From NCBI GenBank assembly GCA_030248295.1, contig JASANH010000812.1, positions 798,077 through 862,076 on the forward strand: a stretch of DNA of 64,000 bases, in the 5' to 3' direction. The notes beneath the pieces are model-generated. The model saw only the letters and a program-made list of their open reading frames with translations, did no database searches and was not told where the DNA came from. Shown one piece after another: positions 36,485 to 45,509 of this stretch (positions are counted from its first letter, which is position 1; each line of letters starts with the position of its first letter). Both the position numbers and the translations under genes were made by a program. The stretch comes from Mesodorylaimus sp. YZB2_4. Taxonomy: Eukaryota > Nematoda > Enoplea > Dorylaimida > Dorylaimidae.

Positions 36485-36877
36485 AAAAACCAAAAATTGT
36501 GATTTGCTCTCTGCAAAATAGTTCACCTGTCTGGCTAACTGGTCAGTCGTTGCCAGCGCTAAAGTCCTGCGAACTTTTTCGAAATTGATTTGTAATCAAT
36601 CAACCTTTCTGAATTGCATTCAAGTTTGAATTATGAAAACTCCAAAACCGAGTCTTCAAAGCTTGAAATCTAAGCCCTAAACTCAAAAACCAACTGTGGA
36701 AAGAGTCCCGCGTTTTTCTCAACGCTTGAGTTCCCTACCATTCAAGAATTAAAAAATCCTCGGGACTTCGAGCCTCACCACTGCTGACCAGTTGACAGAC
36801 TGGTCTATTGCTTTGCAGAAAGCTTTATTTTGCACCTTTGCAGGAATAAGTAACAATTCTTGGTTTTATCGAGACCG
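36485..36877. mobile_element. Fold-back element with AAAACCAA ends
   Basis: Left end aaaaccaaaaattgt and right end acaattcttggtttt are inverted. The inner arms share tgcaaa, ctggctaactggtcag and its inverse. A one-sided relative lies at about 34,433-34,700. No coding capacity. Confidence 0.55.
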
Positions 36878-37123
36878 ATCTAATATTTTTTTGTAAGCAA
36901 AATTTTTCATTCATGTATTTCCTATTTTTTTACACAAGCAGCACTCAAAACTTCACAAAGCTACAATACACCTATGAGTTTCTAGTGCATGCTGAAATAG
37001 CCATGAGAACGTCATGGCTCCAGCACACGCTGCAGTTTCATCAATCAAACAGACATTATAGAAGTGTCGCATGCACTTTTCAATATAGCAGCAACCCTAT
37101 AAATATAATCTCCCTTCTTATCA

Positions 37124-38293
37124 CTACGACGATCGAACAACAAATACAGTTTCTCTTTTCGTATTACCTTTGGTTGTCTCTCCATTCTTTTTCGTCGCCT
37201 CCATAGCCCACACTTTTTCCAATATCTCGAAATGAGCAGCTGCTCGCGCATGCTGAACTCTGGCTGTTGCTAAGGGCATGACCTTTTTCTTATGGATCCA
37301 TTTTTTAACGAACTCTGGCGGCATTATTGCTTTGATGAACTGCTGATGAACGTGTGGATTTCTTACGAACATAACAGTAGGGTAGAAGAAGGCATATATC
37401 AACTTGACCAAGTACATGGCGTGGGCAAGGAAGGTCTTTTCTGCCTCTCCCAGATCGAAATGACCAAATGCGAACAACATGAGAAGATAGCTTGGAATAA
37501 AGCAGCAGACGTGCAGGGCGAGAGAAGGTAGAAGAATGCGATTGATTTGTACATTCTGATCAATTTGAAAGCGACTAGTCAATGTGTGCACAGCTCGATT
37601 GATTGACATACCTTCATGGATTTGTCGATTGTAAAAATAAATAAAAATAGATAAGCCCAAACCAGCCAACTCAACTATGACATTGGGTACCGAGATAGCG
37701 AGCGCCTCTACAGGATCCAAACTAAGTAATGCATCACAAATAATTAACATTTCCGTTTTCCCCGCGCCATTTTGGCATATGAGCGCTGTCCCGAGTCCGA
37801 TTCCTAGCCATAACATGGCAATCAATAAAATGGCCAAATATGGGCGTTGCCTACCATTTGAATGATTAGGCTTGTCGTAAAAATCGTGTCTTATTGTAGC
37901 GTACAAACGTTCGATTAAAATTATGATGAGGGTGTAAAGGGAGCTCATAGATGGAACAGTCATGAGCAATTCTTGAACACGACAATCATATGTGCTCATA
38001 GCCGCTAGATCGCATGGATCAGCAGATAGAGTTTTCGCCAATGTGTAGATACTTTTTACAATGATGACGACAGCATAAAAAAACAAATTAAAACTGTGAT
38101 AACCCAGTAATAGACGCAGATTCACATGAAATGAGCCAACTCGACCAATAATTACAGAGAAAATAATATTGGCTGGAATCACGACTAAACTGAGAATAAT
38201 TTCTAATGATAAAACAAACTTGAAGCAATTAGATTCCAGAACTGACTTTGTTTGCGGACAGAGGAGAGAAATATTGTCTGTATTGTTGCTCAT
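37124..38293 (-). CDS. Serpentine chemoreceptor-like 7TM receptor
   Basis: Intronless frame of 389 residues with about seven hydrophobic helices (roughly 25-50, 60-85, 110-130, 150-175, 195-220, 255-280, 290-310). After the third helix comes ERLYATIRHDFY, the place of the DRY-like motif. A later loop has SRFQIDQNVQINRILLP, reminiscent of nematode Sra/Srab/Srb receptors. The exact family is not settled. Expected role: G-protein-coupled chemosensation in the plasma membrane of sensory neurons. The last 70 residues form a Lys/Arg-rich cytoplasmic tail. TTTTTAG stands two bases before the ATG, suggesting a trans-splice or an upstream noncoding exon. No internal stops; it appears intact. This gene is a main reason for assigning the window to a nematode. 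Confidence 0.8.
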   Translation of the reverse strand: MSNNTDNISLLCPQTKSVLESNCFKFVLSLEIILSLVVIPANIIFSVIIGRVGSFHVNLRLLLGYHSFNLFFYAVVIIVKSIYTLAKTLSADPCDLAAMSTYDCRVQELLMTVPSMSSLYTLIIILIERLYATIRHDFYDKPNHSNGRQRPYLAILLIAMLWLGIGLGTALICQNGAGKTEMLIICDALLSLDPVEALAISVPNVIVELAGLGLSIFIYFYNRQIHEGMSINRAVHTLTSRFQIDQNVQINRILLPSLALHVCCFIPSYLLMLFAFGHFDLGEAEKTFLAHAMYLVKLIYAFFYPTVMFVRNPHVHQQFIKAIMPPEFVKKWIHKKKVMPLATARVQHARAAAHFEILEKVWAMEATKKNGETTKGNTKRETVFVVRSS

Positions 38294-38635
38294 TCTAAAA
38301 ATCGAGGTCGATAGACTTGACTCTTGAAAGTCGTGTCAGTGTACAAGACTTGTGTGTGAACAGCCAAATCAGAAAACTAAAGGGTGGAACGTGTAACAAA
38401 GTATACAGTATACACACATAGTCTACTTATTGTGATCCTCTCACTGTTGCCTACGATTGTCAAGGAGTTGATTTAGGAAAGGTCACACAAAATTGACCAT
38501 TGATTTTCCTGTGATGGCAGCTTTAAGGAGAGAAAATTCTAGACAGCGGAAATTAAATGGAGCAGATGTTTTCCGAAATGAGCAATAACTGCTCTAGTAA
38601 ATGACTGATGGCAGGAAGACCTGACTGGAAATTAG

Positions 38636-39308
38636 TTCCAAAAAAGTCTTTTATGACAGACTCAAAACTTTTAGACCAGCCAATGCACAGAGTGGATAAC
38701 CAGGGCTTAGGATGGTTGGGTTTACTCGGCCACTGCAAGTCGCAACAACGGCGGAAACGTGCTCAATCTGCTTTTTCTGCATGAATTTAAGCACCACGAC
38801 TAATCGTGAGGGTCATTGAGAGATCCAATGCGTGGTCTACATAGTGGGCTCGAAGTGTCTGCCTCTCGGGTTGAATGCGCACTACTAGCGAGTGTTTAAC
38901 CCCCGGCTACGCAAATCATTCCTGATGTAGTGAAACATGACCATGAACATACAGTTGGAAAGGGGAAAGACTGTTGCGAGTGTTACTCGAGGCTTGGGAT
39001 CTGCCGATAAGCTGTACCACGTTACTCGCAGCGCTAGAGCTTCAGCATATTCAGGTTGCCATCGTGTGAAACAGCTGGTATCCTTTGGGGAGCCTGTCCA
39101 AACAGCAGCAGCACGCAGCCTATGTGGCTTTGGTGCTGACATCGACAAGCATCTGTGTGTTAGTGATTACTGTGTGCATTAAGCACCATGACAGGACCTT
39201 GTCATTGTGCGGCCGAGTGGACCAGCCATCCTAAGCCCTGGTTATCCACTCTGTGCATTGGCTGGTCTAAAAGTTTTGAGTCTGTCATAACAGACTTTTT
39301 TGGAAATA
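38636..39308. mobile_element. Fold-back element with ~100-bp inverted arms
   Basis: The arm at 38,636-38,737 and its reverse complement at 39,205-39,308 agree over about 100 bp at roughly 90% or better (shared ctggttatccactctgtgca, ggctggtctaaaagttttga). They flank about 465 bp of unrelated sequence. The outer arm reads gcggccgagtgg, similar to a tRNA D-arm, so two inverted SINE copies are an alternative. Confidence 0.6.
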
Positions 39309-39677
39309 ATAAGACCGTTTTTCGCTTTTGATACAAACTAGTTTCGACCAAAACACTGCGTGCCCATGCATAGATCAACTGAGAAATGAGGTGACTGACT
39401 ATTATACCTACATCCAAACCTCTGAAAAGCATAAAGCTCGAACGGAACTTGCAGCCGCGCGCCTGAGATTATTCGCACGGTCCGCCTAACAGGATCGAAT
39501 GCATGCACTTTTTTAAGAAATATGTAGAAACGAGGGGAGCTCAGAAAGTTCTTAGCCTAACCACATTTTAATTGAAGCTATACAAATCCATAATTATTCC
39601 TCCACGGCATAACATCTCCTGAGACCAGTGCACTTGTTTAAACTTTCGTGCAACGCGTGAATATCGGTTAAAAAGAA

Positions 39678-39885
39678 GGATTACTCACACCCCTCAAAAA
39701 ACGCTTAGTCGCTGAATTCACTTCCTCATCACTCAAAAATCTTCCCCCCCCCCCCCCGCAATATACTTTTTTTGGGTTTTTCGAATAGGTAGTAATCGCT
39801 GGGTGCCAGGTCTGGACTGTATGGTGGATGATCAATTTGTCTGAGTCCCTATTCATCGATAGCAGCCTGAGCAATTTCTTGCAAG
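39678..39885 (-). pseudogene. mariner transposase C-terminal fragment
   Basis: The minus strand encodes HPPYSPDLAPSDYYLF, the mariner signature with its catalytic-region aspartate. After a frameshift at a C/G homopolymer (about 39,746) comes RFLSDEEVNSATKRFL, the usual C-terminal motif. An in-frame stop precedes the signature. The N-terminal two thirds are absent. Confidence 0.8.
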
Positions 39886-40133
39886 GGTTCTAGTGGGATG
39901 TCTAGCGGTGTAAATTAAAAATTTCACTGCTGCAGCTCGTGCAGAAGGTACTCAGGGTACGAACTTTTTCAACTCCCTCTGTATATGTAGACACCAGGAA
40001 AACACATTACTTCTTTTATGCGCCTATCATATCCGATAGCTTATCCCCTACTTGAAAGCACAATCCAAGATCACCCTCTCATATTCCTTGTTCACAGTAA
40101 GGTGCCTATGCCACGCGAAAAAAACAGAGCAAA

Positions 40134-40229
40134 AATTCAGTTAAGTGATGGAGTCAAACCGCGTGCCTCGTGTTTTCAAACCAAACTCATTACCGACTGA
40201 GCTATACCAACTCGGTGACCAGGGCCCTT
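40134..40229 (-). repeat. tRNA-like sequence, family D
   Basis: On the minus strand TATAGCTCAGTCGGTAATGAG is a near-perfect tRNA A-box/D-arm, and GCGGTTTGACTCCATC is a B-box variant. The acceptor arms do not pair cleanly, so it is a SINE head or tRNA pseudogene. Confidence 0.5.
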
Positions 40230-40782
40230 TTTTACGTCATCCCCAACTGCCCTTGAATCGGGAAGAGACGCTCAACTCTGAACGAAATATTTTCAATAAT
40301 CGATAACTCAAGAACGAATTAAGCAAAAACTTTCTTTTTTTTGCAAGCTTCGCAATATAGGTCAGGTCCGCTATCGTGTCAATTTTTATCAAAATCCGTC
40401 CAGTAGCTGACGGGCGACGGATGAAAAAGGCCAAAAAAGGGACTATTTTTGGGAATACCTTTTCAGAAATTAATGCTTTCAAAAAAAATATATCAAAAGG
40501 TAGATTCCAGAGGCTCAAGCTTTCAGAAAAACTAAAATTTACAACTGTACGACCTCTGGTTGTTGCTCTAGCTGATGTTTATCCTCCTCCTCCTCCTCCT
40601 CGTCTCCTACCCCTGAACAAGAAATCGCGTATTCTAGAACTCGACGACGGCTGGAAAAATTTTGATAAAAATTAGCAAGATTGTAGACCTGGCCTTATTC
40701 TGCAACGTGTGCGGAAAATCAGAAATTTTTGTCAACCCGCTCTCGACTTATTATCCGGCGAAAATTGTCCTTTAGCATTGTG

Positions 40783-42452
40783 CGTCTGGTTGGGGTTTAA
40801 ATACCATGGCTGATGCTTTATCGCGCCATCCTGTTTGCCATGTACGTATGCAAGCCGCATACCTTCGTTGGCCATGTGCAGCAGGATACCATGCTCTCAC
40901 CTGACTCGCTAAAAGCTGCTCAGCGCGCAGATCCTCTTTGGAAACCTTTCATTGCGTACATGGAGCTCGGTCGGAAGGCATTATCTGTGCCAGCTGCTGA
41001 AGCGCGCAAGTTTCGACTCATGTCTGATCATTACGAGTTGTCTAACCATGGTTTGCTCCTGCATCTTCCACGGGGCAAGTCGAAACGTCGTGAGTGCTCA
41101 ACTCAACTTGTCATTCCTGCATCGTTTACTCGACTGGTCTTCGATGCTTGTCATTCTGATGCATTGGCTGGTAATCTTGGTTTTTCCAAGACTTTCGCTC
41201 GGATTCGAAAACGGTATTATTGCCTCAGATGCATCGTGAGATCTATGCATGGTGCAAGGGATGTTTATCCTGTGCTCGCAACAAGTCGTATGGAACTCCG
41301 CTCAAGGCGCCACTGAAGCCTTTGTGCGTTGAGAACCCCTTCGAAGTGATCGGCATTGATACAATGGGTCCCTTGCCACGATATAAAGCGGGTAACATGC
41401 ATATTGTGATCGTCGCTGACTACTTGACCAAGTATATCGAAGCCTTCGCTGTTCCCAACATTACGGCAGACACCATTGCCCAGTTGCTGGTGGATGGCAT
41501 TATCTGCCGCTGGGGCTCGCCTCGCAAGATCATTTCTGATCGGGGGCACTAATTTCACATCGGACCTGATCAAGCGTCTTTGTTCAGCGCTTAGCATCAA
41601 GAAGTCGTTTTCTGTCGCGTATCATCCTCAGACCGATGGCCAGGTCGAGAGGACAAATCGTGTCTTTCGCGACTTCTTCGGATGTATGTTGACCAGAGTA
41701 AGCTGGATGACTGGGACGCTTTCATTCCGTTTGCTCGTTTCGCATACAATACCGCCGTCCACGACTCGACTGGCGAGACTCCTTTCCACTCGATGCATGG
41801 TTTTGATGCGAACTTGACTCTAGATGTCGCTCTACGTGAGAAGGCGTACCGATTCGAAGCACCTGCAGATTACAGGGAGTATACGTTGTCTCCAACTTGG
41901 AGCGCGCGCGTGCCTTGGCTTTCGACAACATTGTACGAATCCAAGAGCAGTGTACTGCTCTGCAAGATTTCTTGAATGGTTTCTGGTTTGCGTCCGGAAG
42001 ATCAAGTGATGTACACGCGCATGCAAAAACCTGTTGGAAAATCACCAAAGTTTTTGGGCGACTGGCTGGGTCCCTATCGCATAGTTGACGTCATATCTCC
42101 CCAGAATGTGGTCATTCGACCTGTAGCTGGGTTACGCGAAGATGATAAGCGTGTCCATGTCTCGCAGTTGAAGTTCTTTCGGCCTGTAGTTTCGAAGGCA
42201 TTGACGCCTAGGCCAAAGTTGTTAAAAAATGGTGATGTGGTCTGGGACAAGGTCAAGTACCAACCTTACTGGCCAGCCACCATCGTTGACCCTTCGACCC
42301 TTTCGCTTCGAAAACCTTTAGCTTCGAACCAGTTACTAGTTCAGTTTTTTGAAAAATCTAGTCTGGATATTGTTGCTCGTGACAGTGTTTTCGATTTTTT
42401 AACATATCGTCAAGAGTTCACCTCGAATGCTCGAATGCTCGTGGGCCGCTGA
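40783..42452 (+). pseudogene. Integrase region of the LTR element, with C-terminal PWWP-like module
   Basis: Inserts retroelement cDNA into chromosomes. It is read in several frames. An H2C2 region (CHSDALAGNLGF ... CKGCLSCARNKS) has Asn where the second His is usual. The catalytic core has IGIDTMGPLP, ISDRG and QTDGQVERTNR; the second Asp and the Glu are 35 residues apart (DD35E) once the G-run frameshift at about 41,546 is allowed for. Further frame changes are at about 41,220, 41,676 and 41,880-41,970. The last frame (41,976-42,452) carries FLGDWLGPYRIVDVISPQNV, then from about 42,231 GDVVWDKVKYQPYWPATIVD and LLVQFFEKSSLDIVARDSVF. These match the PWWP-domain pattern (GDLVWAKxxGYPxWPAxV, then VxFFG and a basic/aromatic end). 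Confidence 0.8.
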
Positions 42453-42653
42453 TCGTTATCTCCGTTAATCGTATTTGGTTTGTTGGCACTTCGTCGTCTG
42501 TTGGTTCTTCGTCTGTGTACAGTATTGGCTTCGCAGTTGCAGTGCCCCGCTGTATGAGGTTACTGTTGTCCGCACATGTTGGCTTGCTGGTCTGTTGATT
42601 GCACTCGCACTGCATACCGCCCTGTTGCTAACGGTATGGTTTTTTTGTTGCAG

Positions 42654-43490
42654 ATGGCTGATGTCGATGAACTCAGCGTCTCCATCGATTTCGACGAGTA
42701 CAATGCGCTGGTGGCTCCAGGCACCGAGCCGGCGACCCCTACGCGGCCTACCACCGCAGTGATGCGTCAGCGGTATCGCCCACGTCTAGCCTGCCGACTG
42801 CAGTCCTCCCAAGGGTATCGCATTCCTCGTGTCGCTGGTCCTTCTCCAGCACACACCCGAGGTTATACCAGTCCACTGGCTCGCTCCACAATTGGCCGTC
42901 CAGGTTCCCCGGCCGCCTCGCCAGTGCGTCCACGTCGTGGAGACAATCCGTCACCTGGCACATCTTTGGCTACTACTCGTCGTCGTCGCCGCTATCGACG
43001 TCGTCCTCGTACTTCGCGTATGGCCTCTGATCGCAAGGGTTCTGCTGCAGACATGTCTCGTCGCACTGAATCGCTTGTGGATCGTCAGACATCTGCTGTC
43101 GTTCGCCAACCTTCGCTTTTAGATCGCTACCCTTTGATGTTAGATCGTCCCGCCTATCATGCTCGACCTACCCCCAGCGTGCATAGCCCCTGGCTCACTG
43201 GTCTGCTCGCGCCACCTGTAGCTGTTGTGGCTCCTACACCGCGCTTGGCGATGGCAGTGGCTTCTACGGTTCCAGCGGATGTCTTGCGAGCGGCGTCTGT
43301 CATCTCGGCTCCGTTATTGGCTTTGGATCGGCCGCCCATTGGGAATCTCTCGACTTATCTCACCGAGCGGATGACAGCCTACTTCTTAGCGGCTCGTCTG
43401 GATCCGTACTGTCCAACGGCTTCAGCGATTCGTGACCTGGTCCGATCTGTGGGTGCTACACTTGCTGCGGCAACGACTGGATCTATTTGA
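42654..43490 (+). CDS. Accessory 3' ORF of the LTR element
   Basis: Uninterrupted frame of 278 residues between integrase and the 3' LTR. The first ATG considered (42,654) directly follows TTTTTTGTTGCAG, a strong splice-acceptor-like sequence, so expression from a spliced mRNA is plausible; an in-frame ATG at 42,576 is the alternative. The product is Pro/Ala/Ser/Arg-rich with a strongly basic centre (TTRRRRRYRRRPRTSR) and a C-terminal helix-like part (LSTYLTERMTAYFLAARLDP). There is no signal peptide, membrane span or zinc knuckle, so it is not an evident envelope protein. I do not recognise it. It is the only long intact frame in the element's 3' half. Confidence 0.6.
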   Translation: MADVDELSVSIDFDEYNALVAPGTEPATPTRPTTAVMRQRYRPRLACRLQSSQGYRIPRVAGPSPAHTRGYTSPLARSTIGRPGSPAASPVRPRRGDNPSPGTSLATTRRRRRYRRRPRTSRMASDRKGSAADMSRRTESLVDRQTSAVVRQPSLLDRYPLMLDRPAYHARPTPSVHSPWLTGLLAPPVAVVAPTPRLAMAVASTVPADVLRAASVISAPLLALDRPPIGNLSTYLTERMTAYFLAARLDPYCPTASAIRDLVRSVGATLAAATTGSI

Positions 43491-43768
43491 CCAGTTGACT
43501 TTTTGTTTTCTTCTTGTTTTCGTTGATGGGGCGGTGGTGATCGTGATCCGACGCACGAATGCACTCACGTATTGGTACGCACAGGGTTTGAGATAGAATT
43601 ATTGCCCCTGCTCTACCTGCCTGAACGCCTTGAAAACTCACCTTCAAGACTCAACGACCAACTCAACCAATCATTCGATCTATGACTTCACCTCCACCTC
43701 AACTAAAACAGAAGAAAATGGATGATTGATACAGTGATGATTTTTTAAGTAGAAGCAAATCTTTGTTT

Positions 43769-43783
43769 AAGAAGAGGGGGTGA
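43769..43783 (+). other. Polypurine tract of the LTR element
   Basis: AAGAAGAGGGGGTGA lies directly before the TGTGAGACATG start of the LTR, the expected plus-strand primer site. Confidence 0.75.
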
Positions 43784-43981
43784 TGTGAGACATGTAAATG
43801 TGATATCAGAACCTTGGTGAACCGCCTGGCCTGGCACCGACCAGATGGGACACCTTGTCCTAATTATTTCTGTAACCAGTAATCATGCCTGTTTGTGTAG
43901 GCCTATGTCTGTGTTCCAGGCTGGGAGAGCGGCAGAGGTAAATCAAGATTGGGAGCTGAGTGGTGGTTTTCTCGTTTGACA
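43784..43981 (+). repeat. LTR (3', inverted with the integrase half)
   Basis: 198 bp, TG...CA ends, matching the reverse complement of 48,264-48,461 with scattered substitutions. Immediately followed by CTAT. Confidence 0.9.
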
Positions 43982-44082
43982 CTATTTTGAAAAAGATGTT
44001 ATTAGCAGGCGCGGTAGTGCCTGCTTAATTTACCTGGCACATGTTCAATGTCAAACGAATATTCGGATAGAATATAAACTCA
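43982..44082. other. Inverted host flank at the rearrangement junction
   Basis: About 100 bp between the LTR end and the broken RNase H frame. It begins with CTAT, the inverse of the ATAG flank at 48,462. It contains a small hairpin (gcaggc ... gcctgc) and, at about 44,050, tgtcaaacga, the exact reverse complement of the last 10 bp of the LTR. Confidence 0.5.
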
Positions 44083-45509
44083 CCGAGCTAATCGACCAGT
44101 AGGCTCTTTCTGAGTGAAAATCCACTTCAGAGGCTGGTGGTCAGTTCGAAGGAGAAACTTCACCCGATACAGATACGGGCGGAAGTGCCTGACGAACTCA
44201 ACGATGGCGAGTGCTTCTAGCTCGAGGGCAGAATAGTTTCGTTCAGCTTTCGTCAGCTTACGTGACGCATAGGCAATCACATGTTTACGACCTCCGCAGG
44301 CTTGATACAAAACACCACCATTACCAACTGTCGGGGCATCAGTCTGTAGGATAAACTGTTGTTTGAAGTCAGGATATCTCAACACGGGAGCTGAAGTCAA
44401 AGCATGCTTCAAGGCGAGAAAAGCATCCTCGTGGAGACTGCTCCAGACGGAGTCTGCATCTTTTTTTTAGCAGATCGTATAGCGGAGCGGCGATAGTCGC
44501 GAAATGATGAACAAAGTCATGGAGAAAAGTGACCATGCCGATAAATGTATGCAAGTCCTTCTGCGTAGTGAGAGTCAGATGCCTCACGACAGAACCCACT
44601 TTAGCAGGATCCACACGAACTCCTTCTGCGGTCACTATGTGACCTAAAAACAACACCTCCGACATCGCAAAATGACATTTCGACGGCTTGAGTTTCAGTT
44701 GGGCGGCGCGCAGCCGCTGTAGCATAAGCCACATGAACTAGATGCTCATCAAAGCTTTTCGAGTAGATCAGAATGTCGTCAATGTAGACGAGAGCCTGAG
44801 TCCAATGGAGACCAGAGAGAATCATCTGCAGCAACCGTTGAGCAGTTGCACTTGCATTACGCAATCCGAAGGGCATGACAGTAAACTGCCATTGCTGGCA
44901 TAGTGTGGAGAAAGCAGTCAGTTCTTGCGACTCGGGTGCCAAGGGAATTTGCCAAAACCCACTCTGCAAATCCAAACTGGAGAACCATTTTGAACCACCA
45001 AGGGCATCGAGCGCCTCATCGATGCGTGGCATCGGAAAAAGATCAGGCTTAGTGACTGCATTCAAAGCGCGGAAATCAACGCAAATACGAGTGCCGGCAG
45101 CAGAGCCGAAAGGAGCACCTTTTTTAGGGACGACGACAATGAGCGCCAAAACAGGGCTGCATGGAGGCACTATCCATTTGTTGACCTGCATCACGCCAAG
45201 TTGGCGCTGCACTTCAGCCTTTACCACTTCAGGTAAGCGACGCGCTGGGATTCGAGGAGGAGCTTTACCAGACAACTCAATCTTATGCTTAAGAAGAGGA
45301 GTACAACCCAGATCATTTTCATCACGAGCAAAGACGTCTTTGTGCTGACGAAGCACACCAAGCAAACGCTCCTTTTGCTCGGGCGAAGCTGCGGATTTGG
45401 TCCAGTCCAACTTCGTCAATGGATCTACCGCAGATTGCAGAGACTGCCCTTGGTCCAACACGTGGTGAACACCAAGAGAGAAAGACTGCGACGCAACGTA
45501 AGGTGCCAA
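44083..45509 (-). pseudogene. Reverse transcriptase and RNase H of the LTR element
   Basis: The RT frame (45,509-44,601) has TRICVDFRALNAVTKPDLFP, WFSSLDLQSGFWQIPL, FGLRNASATAQRLLQ and the catalytic YIDD in ALVYIDDILIYSK. It continues after a frame change near 44,735 with KPSKCHFAMSEVLFLGHIVT. After a further change at an A8 run (about 44,465) comes RNase H with YPDFKQQFILQTDAP, YASRKLTKAERNYSALELE and LLRTDHQPLKWIF, all typical of Ty3/gypsy. It ends abruptly at the inversion breakpoint. Confidence 0.9.

Larger units (their letters stand above)
32189..37123. other. Intergenic stretch with scattered repeats
   Basis: No gene recognised in nearly 5 kb. It holds a GATCCG-type cluster at 35,460-35,545 and a diverged GATC-rich patch near 34,145-34,205. 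A fold-back element lies at 36,485-36,877, and a partial relative starts near 34,433 with the same aaaaccaaaaattgt end. Open frames here, up to 209 codons at 33,828, lack domain-like content. Confidence 0.4.
38294..40754. other. Intergenic stretch between receptor and LTR element
   Basis: Holds a fold-back element (38,636-39,308), a mariner relic (39,678-39,885) and a tRNA-like repeat (40,134-40,229). No host gene recognised. Confidence 0.4.

Noticed and set aside
40134..40229. Functional tRNA gene
   Set aside because: D arm is good but the acceptor stem fails and the T-stem sequence is irregular.
44875..45348. 157-codon plus-strand frame
   Set aside because: Antisense shadow of the reverse transcriptase.
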